From JAVBKX01 sp031553835 (GTDB taxonomy: Bacteria > Bacteroidota > Bacteroidia > Bacteroidales > Azobacteroidaceae): a stretch of 64,000 bases of DNA. How positions within the stretch are numbered: the first letter of the stretch is position 1; each line of letters starts with the position of its first letter. Location: contig JAVBKX010000007.1 in the NCBI GenBank assembly GCA_031553835.1, forward strand, positions 98,272-162,271, written 5' to 3'. The position numbers were made by a program, and so were the translations under genes. The notes below the pieces were generated by a model. That model saw only the letters and a list, made by a program, of their open reading frames with translations, ran no database searches and had not been told where the DNA came from. Positions 33,313 to 41,830 of this stretch are shown here, piece after piece.

Positions 33313-35019
33313 ATGGCAAACTTTTATTTAGACAATCCGTCATTGAAACATCACTTACATCACCCGTTGATGAAGCGAATTGTTGAATTAAGAGAACGGA
33401 ATTATTCAGATACAGAGAAATATGACTACGCTCCGGTAGATTTTGAGGACGCAATGGACAGCTACGAAAAAGTACTGGAAGTCGTTGGCGAAATTTGCGG
33501 AGATGTAATTGCTCCCAATGCGGAAGAAGTAGATCATGCAGGCCCGCAGGTAATCAATAACCGGGTAAAATATGCTCCGGGAACGCAACAAAATTTGGAC
33601 GTGGCCACGCAAGCCGGATTGATGGGACTTTCCATGCCTCGTCGTTACAACGGATTGAATTTCCCCATGGTAGGCTTTATCATGGTTTCGGATATGGTCG
33701 CTCGTGCCGATGCCGGTTTTTGTAACCTTTGGGCATTGCAGGATTGCGCTGAAACATTGTATGAATTCGGTAACGAAGAGCAACGGAAACAATTTCTTCC
33801 TCGCGTTTGCGCCGGAGAAACCATGTCTATGGACTTGACCGAACCGGATGCCGGTTCCGATTTGCAAGCGGTAATGTTGCGCGCCACTTATAGCGAAAAA
33901 GACAACTGTTGGTACTTAAATGGAGTGAAACGATTCATCACTAATGGTGATGCCGATATTCACTTAGTGTTGGCTCGTTCGGAAGAAGGTACTAAAGATG
34001 GTCGTGGATTATCCATGTTCATTTATGACAAACGCGATGGTGGCGTAAACGTCCGCCGGATCGAAAATAAAATGGGGATCAAAGGTTCTCCAACTTGCGA
34101 ATTAACTTACAAAAATGCAAAAGCTCAACTTTGCGGCGATCGCAAAATGGGTTTGATCAAATATGTCATGTCATTGATGAATGGCGCCCGTTTGGGCATT
34201 ATGGCTCAGGCTACAGGACTTTCAGAAGCTGCTTATCGCGAAGCAATCGCTTATGCAAAAGACCGGAAACAATTTGGCAAAGCCATTATTGAGTTTCCTG
34301 CCGTTTACGAAATGATTGCCAATATCAAAGCAAAAGCAGACGCTTCTCGAGGCATTTTATACGAAACTGCACGTTTTGTAGATATGTATAAAACGCTCGA
34401 AGATATTCAAAAAGAACGCAAATTGGACGCAGAAGAAAGCGCTGAACTGAAAAAATACAAAAAATTGGCCGACGCATTTACTCCGCTCGGTAAAGCAATG
34501 TGTACCGAATACGCCAACCAGAATGCATACGATTCCATTCAGGTACATGGCGGTTCCGGATTTATGAAAGATTATGCCTGCGAACGAATTTATCGTGATG
34601 CCCGTATTACCAATATTTACGAAGGGACAACGCAATTGCAGGTAGTTGCTGCGATTCGCCACGTGACCACCGGAACTTATCTGACTCAAATGCGCGAATA
34701 TGAGCAAGTACATGTTGCTCCCGAATTAGAGCCATTGAAAAAACGATTGATCGCCATGACCCATATCTTTGAGCAAATGGTGACGAAAGTCGTTGACACA
34801 AAAGACAACGAATATATCGATTTTCAGGCTCGCCGTTTGGTCGAAATTGCCGGCCATACCATTCTTGGGTATTTATTATTGTTAGATACGAATGCAGATC
34901 CGGAGAACTTCCGCCGTTCTGCTGAAGTATATATCAATTACGGAGAAGCTGAAGTAAACAAAATCCGTGAATTTATCAACGGGTTTAACATGGATGCTTT
35001 AGGGTATTACAAGAATTGA
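33313..35019 (+). CDS. Acyl-CoA dehydrogenase
   Basis: 568 residues from the ATG at 33313; a longer open frame extends upstream into the preceding gene and is not credible. Family motifs: NAEEVDHAGPQVINN, MSMDLTEPDAGSDLQAVMLR, FITNGDADIHLVLAR, YAKDRKQFGKAIIEFPAVYE, and VHGGSGFMKDYACERIYRDA followed by ITNIYEGTTQLQ with the catalytic Glu. A C-terminal extension of about 100 residues is normal for this subgroup. It oxidises (or, with a bifurcating ETF, reduces) an acyl-CoA and exchanges electrons with EtfAB of the same operon. The chain length of the substrate cannot be read. Confidence 0.92.
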   Translation: MANFYLDNPSLKHHLHHPLMKRIVELRERNYSDTEKYDYAPVDFEDAMDSYEKVLEVVGEICGDVIAPNAEEVDHAGPQVINNRVKYAPGTQQNLDVATQAGLMGLSMPRRYNGLNFPMVGFIMVSDMVARADAGFCNLWALQDCAETLYEFGNEEQRKQFLPRVCAGETMSMDLTEPDAGSDLQAVMLRATYSEKDNCWYLNGVKRFITNGDADIHLVLARSEEGTKDGRGLSMFIYDKRDGGVNVRRIENKMGIKGSPTCELTYKNAKAQLCGDRKMGLIKYVMSLMNGARLGIMAQATGLSEAAYREAIAYAKDRKQFGKAIIEFPAVYEMIANIKAKADASRGILYETARFVDMYKTLEDIQKERKLDAEESAELKKYKKLADAFTPLGKAMCTEYANQNAYDSIQVHGGSGFMKDYACERIYRDARITNIYEGTTQLQVVAAIRHVTTGTYLTQMREYEQVHVAPELEPLKKRLIAMTHIFEQMVTKVVDTKDNEYIDFQARRLVEIAGHTILGYLLLLDTNADPENFRRSAEVYINYGEAEVNKIREFINGFNMDALGYYKN

Positions 35020-35041
35020 GAATTGAGAATGAAAAATGAGG

Positions 35042-35075
35042 GGGAAAGCAAGAGACGGCTTTCCCTTTATTTTTT
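35042..35075 (+). terminator. Terminator of the etf/acyl-CoA dehydrogenase operon
   Basis: GGGAAAGC and GCTTTCCC form an 8-bp perfect stem with an 8-nt loop, followed by TTTATTTTTT, 22 bases after the dehydrogenase stop. Confidence 0.8.
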
Positions 35076-35155
35076 CCAGGAAACTGTTTCTACAGATAAA
35101 ACAACCATCCAAACATATATATACTCATTGTAGTATTTGTTTGCAATAAACAACG

Positions 35156-35163
35156 TATCTTTG
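35156..35163 (+). promoter_or_regulatory. Promoter -7 element TATCTTTG of ychF
   Basis: Exact TAnnTTTG 72 bases before the ychF start codon, with TTTG copies 12-16 bases upstream that could serve as the -33 box. Confidence 0.5.
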
Positions 35164-35235
35164 CACCCAATTATCACAACAAGGATTATCTCTAAATAAT
35201 TCCTTATTCTTAATTTTAATTCTTAAATTCATCAA

Positions 35236-36339
35236 ATGTCTTTACAATGCGGAATTGTTGGGCTTCCCAACGTTGGTAAATCTACTCTTTTCAACTGCCT
35301 TTCCAATGCCAAAGCGCAAGCGGCAAATTTTCCTTTCTGTACTATCGAACCCAATGTTGGCGTCATTACCGTACCCGACGAACGGCTATCCAAATTGGCC
35401 GAATTGATACATCCGCAACGGATTGTACCTACCACGGTAGAAATTGTCGATATAGCCGGATTAGTGAAAGGCGCCAGCAAAGGAGAAGGTTTAGGCAATA
35501 AATTCTTAGCCAATATCCGCGAAACAGATGCTATATTGCATGTATTAAGATGCTTCGACGATGAAAATGTCACTCATGTGGATGGCAGCGTAAATCCGGT
35601 CAGAGATAAAGAAATCATCGATTACGAACTACAATTGAAAGATTTGGAAACGGTAGAAGCACGGATTACCAAAGTTCAAAAACAAGCTCAAACCGGTGGC
35701 GACAAACAGGCTAAACAAGTTTATGATGTACTGGTCCGGTTTAAAGAAGCCCTGGAACAGGGGAAATCCGCCCGAACCGTACATTTTGACAACAAAGAAG
35801 ATCAAAAAATTGCCAAAGAACTGTATTTGCTAACTTATAAACCGGTATTGTATGTTTGTAATGTGGATGAAACTGCAGCAGTAAAAGGCAATAACTATGT
35901 GGAAATGGTTCGCCAGACCATCCACGAAGAAGGTGCGGATTTATTAATCGTGGCAGCTAAGATTGAATCGGAAATTGCCGAATTTGAAACGTATGAAGAA
36001 CGGCAGATGTTTTTAAGTGAAATAGGATTGGAAGAATCCGGCGTAAACCGGTTGATCAAAGCAGCCTACAAATTATTGGAACTGGAAACTTTCCTTACAG
36101 CAGGAGTTCAGGAAGTGCGCGCCTGGACCTATCCTAAAGGAAGCAAAGCGCCACAATGCGCCGGAGTTATCCATACAGATTTCGAAAAAGGGTTTATCCG
36201 GGCAGAAGTCATTAAATATGAAGACTATATCTCTTATGGTTCGGAAAGCGCCTGCAAAGAAGCAGGCAAAATGAATGTCGAAGGAAAAGAATATGTTGTA
36301 CAAGATGGAGACATTATGCATTTTCGTTTTAACGTATAA
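35236..36339 (+). CDS. ychF: Redox-regulated ribosome-binding ATPase YchF (Obg family)
   Basis: 367 residues. Walker A is GLPNVGKSTLFNCL, the switch region IVDIAGLVKGASKGEGLGNK, and YVCNVDET replaces the usual NKxD, the mark of the ATP-specific YchF/OLA1 branch. The C-terminal TGS-like domain has TYPKGSKAPQCAGVIHTDFE, KGFIRAEVIKYEDYI. It is full length and binds ribosomes. Its gene is monocistronic or leads into the DUF3078 gene 20 bases on. Confidence 0.97.
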   Translation: MSLQCGIVGLPNVGKSTLFNCLSNAKAQAANFPFCTIEPNVGVITVPDERLSKLAELIHPQRIVPTTVEIVDIAGLVKGASKGEGLGNKFLANIRETDAILHVLRCFDDENVTHVDGSVNPVRDKEIIDYELQLKDLETVEARITKVQKQAQTGGDKQAKQVYDVLVRFKEALEQGKSARTVHFDNKEDQKIAKELYLLTYKPVLYVCNVDETAAVKGNNYVEMVRQTIHEEGADLLIVAAKIESEIAEFETYEERQMFLSEIGLEESGVNRLIKAAYKLLELETFLTAGVQEVRAWTYPKGSKAPQCAGVIHTDFEKGFIRAEVIKYEDYISYGSESACKEAGKMNVEGKEYVVQDGDIMHFRFNV

Positions 36340-36359
36340 TTTTTAAAACCATTTATATT

Positions 36360-37313
36360 ATGCAAACAAAAACTTTAATTATCTCGCTCATGTTCATGGG
36401 AATGTTTTCCGGAATCGTAGCTCAAAATGCAGTAAAAGCCGGTGTGGAAAATATCCAGCAAAAACTTCCGGGTACACCACAGGCCGTACCGGATACTACC
36501 AAAAAGATTTCCTATTGGAAATATTCCGGAATTGCCGGACTCAATTTCTCACAAACCGCATTAGTCAACTGGGTAGCCGGGGGAGAAAATGCCGTAGCCA
36601 TCAACGGTTACCTCAATGGATCGCTCAACTACGCCAAAGAGCGCTGGGCCTGGGACAATCTGCTGGCTTTGCAATTTGGCATGGTCTATGCCGATGAATA
36701 CGACTGGAGAAAAAATGCCGATAAAATATCCCTCACTTCCAAATTAGGCTACCAAATTAATCACAAATGGTACTACTCATTGATGTTTGATTTCAATACC
36801 CAATTTGCCAAAGGATACAATTATCCTAACGATATAAACTGGATATCCAATTTCATGGCCCCGGCTTATTCCAACCTGGCAATCGGTATCGACTACAAGC
36901 CCAACGACAATTTTAGCATCTTTTTCTCTCCGGCAAGTATGCGTACCACTTTCGTATTAGACGATTCTCTTTCCAATGTAACCGGAGGCTCCTTTGGGGT
37001 TCCGCAAGGAGATAAAATAAAAATTGAAGCTGGAGCATTACTGAAGGCAAGCATGAAAAAAGACATCATGAAAAATGTCAATGCCATATCCACATTAGAT
37101 GCGTTTACTCCTTACAACGAGAATTTCGGAAATGTCGATATCAACTGGGACTTAATGTTGAATTTCAAAATCAACGAAATGCTTACTGCAACACTAAACA
37201 CCACGTTGCGTTATTTCGACAACGAACATTATATTAATACGGAAGGTGTAGATCAAGGACCTAAAATCCAGTTTAAGGAAATATTCGGCCTTGGCTTTGC
37301 TTACAAGTTTTAA
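36360..37313 (+). CDS. DUF3078 outer-membrane protein
   Basis: 317 residues with a signal peptide (FMGMFSGIVAQ). The sequence WKYSGIAGLNFSQTALVNW and AVAINGYLNGSLNYAKERWA is typical of DUF3078 proteins, which are predicted beta-barrels; strands alternate to the terminal KEIFGLGFAYKF. The role is unknown. It follows ychF closely and is ended by a long hairpin. Confidence 0.85.
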   Translation: MQTKTLIISLMFMGMFSGIVAQNAVKAGVENIQQKLPGTPQAVPDTTKKISYWKYSGIAGLNFSQTALVNWVAGGENAVAINGYLNGSLNYAKERWAWDNLLALQFGMVYADEYDWRKNADKISLTSKLGYQINHKWYYSLMFDFNTQFAKGYNYPNDINWISNFMAPAYSNLAIGIDYKPNDNFSIFFSPASMRTTFVLDDSLSNVTGGSFGVPQGDKIKIEAGALLKASMKKDIMKNVNAISTLDAFTPYNENFGNVDINWDLMLNFKINEMLTATLNTTLRYFDNEHYINTEGVDQGPKIQFKEIFGLGFAYKF

Positions 37314-37320
37314 GCATGAA

Positions 37321-37360
37321 GAATGTAAAGTGGAGAATTAAAATTCTCCACTTTACATTC
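37321..37360. terminator. 19-bp perfect palindrome after the DUF3078 gene
   Basis: GAATGTAAAGTGGAGAATT and AATTCTCCACTTTACATTC are perfect complements separated by 2 bases. No T-run follows; instead comes a TCAACTC repeat reaching the next gene's start. It probably blocks or slows transcription, but it also looks like one of the degenerate palindromic repeats seen at other gene ends here. Confidence 0.6.
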
Positions 37361-37383
37361 TCAACTCTCAACTCTCCACTACC

Positions 37384-38589
37384 ATGCTCCATTACTTCAA
37401 TCCCGGACATGAAACGGCTGTATTGAATGGATCCCGTTATTACATGCCACCTGCTACCCAGCTTAAAATGCGGGCGGATTTAGCTTATCTTCCGGCTTGG
37501 TACGCCCAGCCGGAAGATTTTATTTTTGTAGAAAAAAAGCCATCCGAAGATTTTTGGGCTTCTATCCAGGCATTACGACTTCCTCCGGCCATTGACCGGA
37601 ATGATTTTATGGAGCAAAAAACGATCCTTGAAAATCAGACCATGGAATGTTGGGGTATAACTCCGGCAGACATTCATTTATTTTCGACGTTCAACAAAAA
37701 ATATCGTTTAAGTTTATCGCTTCCGGTTTGGCACGATCAGTACAAAACGTTTTGCAGTCGCATTTTCGCCTGCAATTGTCTGCAACACATTACGAAAGAT
37801 TATCCGGAAATAAAAACGGATATCGTACCGCAAATATACGATAATCTGTCGGGCATTGAACTACAACTCAAATTGCAACCCGGACGGTATTTAGCCAAAG
37901 CCGTATATTCTTCTTCCGGACAAGGACTGGTATGGTTGCCGGAAGGAACATTAAGCCAATCAGCCCGTCAAATCATTCAGGGACGATTAAATAAACAAGG
38001 ATGCATCTCGTTAGAAAGAGTATTGGATAAAGTACTGGATTTTGCAATGGAATTTCGTTCTACAGCCAATGGTCAAATCTATTTTACCGGATATTCATTA
38101 TTTCAAACCACCCAAAAAGGAGGATATGCCGGCAATCTGTTGATGCCGCAATCTTCTATTTATCAAAAAATCGCCGCTATGATTCCGGCCTTTCTGTTGG
38201 AAAAAATTCAACACTGGTTTCAAAAATATTTGCAAGAAAACGTCAATCCGTTTTATAAAGGCATCATTGGAGTCGATATGATGATATACCGGCAAGATAA
38301 TCGTTTTTATTTACACCCGTGTGTTGAAATGAATATGCGTCACAACATGGGGACTTTATCTGTCGCTTTGCATGGAAAACATTTGCACACCAATGCCACC
38401 GGTTTATTTTCTATCGATTATGATGCGCAGAAAGGCGCGCAAATGAAAAAAGACCGGGAAATGCAACAGCAACATCCGGTCTTTATGGAAAACGACCGCA
38501 TCCGGTCGGGTTATTTATCCTTATGCCCGGTAAATGACGATAGCCAATACCGGGCGTATATCGTTGTTAATTCTTCTTATCAACAGTAA
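37384..38589 (+). CDS. Conserved Bacteroidota protein, ATP-grasp-like
   Basis: 401 residues, no signal peptide. Features that resemble an ATP-grasp fold: RYLAKAVYSSSGQGLVWLPE (a Lys and glycine-rich loop, about residues 175-195), then a KGIIGVDMMIYRQDNRFYLH segment and PCVEMNMRHNMG (about 318-330), which look like the acidic and Asn metal-binding residues. The N-terminus (MLHYFNPGHETAVLNGSRYY) is a distinctive conserved start. It could ligate a carboxylate to an amine, but no substrate is evident. It converges on the DUF4270 gene with a 23-base tail overlap. Confidence 0.65.
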   Translation: MLHYFNPGHETAVLNGSRYYMPPATQLKMRADLAYLPAWYAQPEDFIFVEKKPSEDFWASIQALRLPPAIDRNDFMEQKTILENQTMECWGITPADIHLFSTFNKKYRLSLSLPVWHDQYKTFCSRIFACNCLQHITKDYPEIKTDIVPQIYDNLSGIELQLKLQPGRYLAKAVYSSSGQGLVWLPEGTLSQSARQIIQGRLNKQGCISLERVLDKVLDFAMEFRSTANGQIYFTGYSLFQTTQKGGYAGNLLMPQSSIYQKIAAMIPAFLLEKIQHWFQKYLQENVNPFYKGIIGVDMMIYRQDNRFYLHPCVEMNMRHNMGTLSVALHGKHLHTNATGLFSIDYDAQKGAQMKKDREMQQQHPVFMENDRIRSGYLSLCPVNDDSQYRAYIVVNSSYQQ

Positions 38590-39925
38590 TAATCTGCAAC
38601 TTCAGATTATCTCCTTTTTTCAAAGAAATAGCGCTGGGGGCTAACAAATTAGCATAGCCGATTTCTTCTACCTGCCCTACACTATTGGTGACAGTCATCG
38701 GAGACACAGGCATGATCAACATTTCCAAATCTTCATCCGGTTTCTCATTGATCGCCTTTTGAATAAGATAGCTGATATTGGAAAAATCATAAATATGGTT
38801 GTTGTATGCAGCCGAATAAGTGGTAGCCCGATCGATCAGTTTTTGATTTTCGAAGAATGTTTTCACACTATCCGGAGAAATGAGAATAAGTCGCTGTGGA
38901 TATTTCAACGAATATTTCTGCAGATCGTCTTCATAACTATACAATGTCAACTGAACATTACTGAATTCCTTTCCTTTATATTTTTGGGCGAGCTGGCGAA
39001 TCGGGATGGTCAGTTTAGGACAAATACCGGCAGGCGCCTTAATGTACATGGTAGTAGGATTATCTTCCAACAACGATGCATCATGAGCGCTTACCATAGT
39101 ATTGAGTTGAATAATCTCTTTAGTAACAGGAAAACTAAGTACGCCCGGCTCGACAACTGTTTCTTCCAAACCTGTTGTATCATTCATTATTGTATAAACA
39201 TAATTAAAATGAATTCTTAAATTTGCTCCTGCAACAGGAAGTACACAACCTTTACCAAAAGTAGAAGTAACAAAAACACCTGGAAAAAAGGTTGTAAAAG
39301 CCTGCTTACTTTGGAAAGCATTATTCGGCTTTCGGGATTCTTCCAAGAAAGCCTCTCCCAATTCCTGCGGCAATTTAATGCGCAACACAAAAGATTGATT
39401 CGTGCTGTTCAGTATTTGACTGTATTGAGTATCACTCAGGCCAAAATTGCGAGCAGTATAGGTTTGTTTTCCGTATAATGTATTCAGATCACAATAATCG
39501 GCAGGATTCAATGTATTATAATAATATTTCGGCAACGCATTCTTAATGGGAAATACTGAAGCTTCCATTGTGGACAACGAATCTCCGATCGAGTAGAAAT
39601 AGCCAAGATTTAACGTAACCGAATCAATTTGATTTTTATATACAGAATCTGGAAATGCCACACTTAGAGTTGGATAAAACTGACACATAAAACCCGACCT
39701 GATGCTACCGTAAACCGGATCATAGTATTCTCCTAAATAGCCCTGAATGGATTTGACAAAAAGAGAATCCATTTTAATCGTCGAAGCCTGGATATTGATT
39801 GTATCAGAGGCAACTTGAATTTTGTCATCATCAGGCATCATACCTGTTCCAATAGAATCGAGAGAATCATCGCATGCGGCCCAAAACAAGGCAGCGATTA
39901 TAAGTACGACTGAATAGAATTTCAT
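38567..39925 (-). CDS. DUF4270 lipoprotein
   Basis: 452 residues with a lipobox (ALFWAAC, Cys about 18) and the DUF4270 opening DDSLDSIGTGMMPDDDKIQV. The remainder has strand-rich segments (VYKNQIDSVTLNLGYFYSIG, VQLTLYSYEDDLQKYSL) as in the family. The family's function is unknown; the protein should sit on the outer membrane or its periplasmic face. Its ATG overlaps the GT5 stop (ATGA), so both are one operon. The 3' end overlaps the convergent gene. Confidence 0.88.
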   Translation of the reverse strand: MKFYSVVLIIAALFWAACDDSLDSIGTGMMPDDDKIQVASDTINIQASTIKMDSLFVKSIQGYLGEYYDPVYGSIRSGFMCQFYPTLSVAFPDSVYKNQIDSVTLNLGYFYSIGDSLSTMEASVFPIKNALPKYYYNTLNPADYCDLNTLYGKQTYTARNFGLSDTQYSQILNSTNQSFVLRIKLPQELGEAFLEESRKPNNAFQSKQAFTTFFPGVFVTSTFGKGCVLPVAGANLRIHFNYVYTIMNDTTGLEETVVEPGVLSFPVTKEIIQLNTMVSAHDASLLEDNPTTMYIKAPAGICPKLTIPIRQLAQKYKGKEFSNVQLTLYSYEDDLQKYSLKYPQRLILISPDSVKTFFENQKLIDRATTYSAAYNNHIYDFSNISYLIQKAINEKPDEDLEMLIMPVSPMTVTNSVGQVEEIGYANLLAPSAISLKKGDNLKLQIITVDKKN

Positions 39926-40746
39926 ACGGGCTGTTTTACTGCTAATATTTGGTCATAAAAATCGTTGAACACATCCATGTAAGTTTCCTTCGGATGATAA
40001 GTCAAAAACGGAAGTCCTTTCTGCATCACATATTTCAGTAGATTAGAATTTACAGTTTCGCTTCCCTGTATTACTCCATCAGAAAAATCAATAGCTAATT
40101 TTATTAACGATTCATAGTCTGTCTGTCCTCCGATTGAGGTCAAGTCTGTATCTTCCACTCCTTCAATTTTCAGTTTGGAAGAAAAATTACTTCTGAACGG
40201 TTTCTTAAAATCATCATCGTAAATAGAATAAACAAGACGGGAATGCTTAAAACAAGGATCATCTTTGTAATGTTTTTTAATATACAAAGGAGCTAATGCA
40301 GTCATCCATCCGTGACAATGAATCAGATCCGGCACCCAACGCAATTTTTTCACGGTTTCCATCACACCGCGAACATAGAAAATACAACGTTCGTCGTTAT
40401 CTTCAAATTCCATACCGTCATCATCAATAACAGTATATTTGCGTTGGAAAAAATCTTCGTTATCTATAAAATAAATCTGCATTCTGGCAGATTGAATAGA
40501 AGCAACTTTAATAATCAGCGGGTGGTCTGTATCATCAATTATCAAATTCATGCCGGACAACCGGATTACTTCGTGCAATTGATTTCTTCTTTCGTTTATA
40601 TTGCCGAATTTAGGCATGAAAGTCCGGATCTCTTTACCTCTGTCCTGAATTCCCTGAGGCAAATAACGTCCAATGTGAGACATTTCAGTTTCCGGAAGAT
40701 AAGGGGTTATTTCTGAAGTAATAAATAAAATCCTTTTTGCATCCAT
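39922..40746 (-). CDS. Glycogen/starch synthase, single GT5 domain
   Basis: 274 residues covering only the N-terminal (Glyco_transf_5) half of a glycogen synthase: RILFITSEITPYLPETEMSH, GRYLPQGIQDRGKEIRTFMP, DLIHCHGWMTALAPLYIK. The C-terminal GT1 half with the ADP-glucose binding lobe is absent, and the KxGGL loop is replaced by PETEMSHIG. This short form is standard in Bacteroidales next to panC. Whether it is catalytic without the second lobe is unclear; a regulatory or partner role is possible. Confidence 0.85.
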   Translation of the reverse strand: MDAKRILFITSEITPYLPETEMSHIGRYLPQGIQDRGKEIRTFMPKFGNINERRNQLHEVIRLSGMNLIIDDTDHPLIIKVASIQSARMQIYFIDNEDFFQRKYTVIDDDGMEFEDNDERCIFYVRGVMETVKKLRWVPDLIHCHGWMTALAPLYIKKHYKDDPCFKHSRLVYSIYDDDFKKPFRSNFSSKLKIEGVEDTDLTSIGGQTDYESLIKLAIDFSDGVIQGSETVNSNLLKYVMQKGLPFLTYHPKETYMDVFNDFYDQILAVKQPV

Positions 40747-40782
40747 GCTGAGTAATTACCTTTCTTATTTCGTTAGAAGTTG

Positions 40783-40790
40783 CAAAGATA
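40783..40790 (-). promoter_or_regulatory. Promoter -7 element TATCTTTG of the GT5-DUF4270 operon
   Basis: Exact TAnnTTTG on the minus strand 37 bases before the GT5 start codon. Confidence 0.55.
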
Positions 40791-40855
40791 CTAAAAAAAA
40801 CAGCACAAAAATCAAAATATACCGTCAATAAAGATTAAACATCTGGATTAAGCGT

Positions 40856-40863
40856 TAAATTTG
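40856..40863 (+). promoter_or_regulatory. Promoter -7 element TAAATTTG of panC
   Basis: Exact TAnnTTTG 27 bases before the panC start codon, divergent from the GT5 promoter. Confidence 0.55.
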
Positions 40864-40890
40864 CATCATTTTTAAAAAATAATTGTATTA

Positions 40891-41733
40891 ATGGAGCTCA
40901 TTTATTCAATCTGCGAACTACAAAAGCGGATAAACCGGTTGAAACAAGAGGGAAAAACAATCGGTTTTGTTCCGACCATGGGAGCGTTGCATGCCGGACA
41001 TATTGCCTTAGTAAAACGTTGCGCCGCCGAAAATGATTATTGCATTGTCAGCATATTTGTCAATCCGACCCAATTCAACGACAAAAGCGACCTGGAGAAA
41101 TATCCCCGCACATTAGAGACGGATTGCCGGCTGTTGCAACCGGCAGGATGCTCCATTGTGTTCGCCCCCGAAGAAAAAGAAATGTATCCGGAGCCGGATA
41201 CCCGGCAATTCCATTTCGGGTTGTTGGAAACGGTGATGGAGGGCGCCCACCGTCCGGGGCATTTCAATGGTGTAGCGCAGATTGTCAGTAAATTGTTTGA
41301 CGCCGTACTTCCTGATAAAGCCTATTTTGGAGAAAAAGATTTTCAGCAATTGGCCATTATCCGCGATATGGTGCGCCAGTTGAATCTGAAAGTAGAAATT
41401 ATCCCCTGCCCGATCGTCCGCGAAAAGGATGGATTAGCTATGAGCAGCCGGAATATGCGTCTGAACCCGGAACAACGGAAAGCAGCCGTAACAATTTCCC
41501 AGACTTTATTTGCGAGCAAAATGAAAATGCCGGAAGTGCCAATTGCAGAACTGAAGGAATGGATCGTATCTGCTATCGATGAAAATACATTACTGCAAAC
41601 CGAATACGTGGATATTGTGGACGGAAATACCTTACAACCGGTGTCTGGCTGGAATGCATCCGATTACATTGTAGGTTGTACGGCGGTCTTCTGCGGCGAA
41701 GTACGGTTGATTGATAATATCCGGTACAAATAA
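40891..41733 (+). CDS. panC: Pantothenate synthetase
   Basis: 280 residues. It joins pantoate and beta-alanine using ATP in the pantothenate/CoA pathway. The class I tRNA-synthetase-like motifs are intact: PTMGALHAGHIALVK near the N-terminus, SIFVNPTQFN, YFGEKDFQQLAIIRDMV, and REKDGLAMSSRNMRL (KMSKS-like loop). The length is normal. It is divergently arranged with the GT5 gene, as in other Bacteroidales. Confidence 0.96.
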   Translation: MELIYSICELQKRINRLKQEGKTIGFVPTMGALHAGHIALVKRCAAENDYCIVSIFVNPTQFNDKSDLEKYPRTLETDCRLLQPAGCSIVFAPEEKEMYPEPDTRQFHFGLLETVMEGAHRPGHFNGVAQIVSKLFDAVLPDKAYFGEKDFQQLAIIRDMVRQLNLKVEIIPCPIVREKDGLAMSSRNMRLNPEQRKAAVTISQTLFASKMKMPEVPIAELKEWIVSAIDENTLLQTEYVDIVDGNTLQPVSGWNASDYIVGCTAVFCGEVRLIDNIRYK

Positions 41734-41737
41734 TATG

Positions 41738-41830
41738 TTTTTTACCACACAGGCACAATAGAACACATGGGTTTATTTCGTAATTCGTAATTTTTAATTC
41801 GTAATTCTATTGTGCCTGTGTGGTAAAAAA
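41738..41830. repeat. 26-bp perfect inverted repeat between panC and the OmpA gene
   Basis: The arms at 41738-41763 (beginning TTTTTTACCACACAGGCACA) and 41805-41830 are perfect complements; 41 bases including the direct repeat TAATTCGTAAT lie between. It fills the space between two convergent stop codons exactly. The T-run is on the entry side and the A-run on the exit side, opposite to a classical terminator. The arm resembles the sequence at 54722-54747. Confidence 0.8.

Noticed and set aside
32754..35019. Longer acyl-CoA dehydrogenase start at 33184
   Set aside because: It would lie inside the YcxB-like gene in another frame and adds non-family residues; ATG 33313 fits the family.
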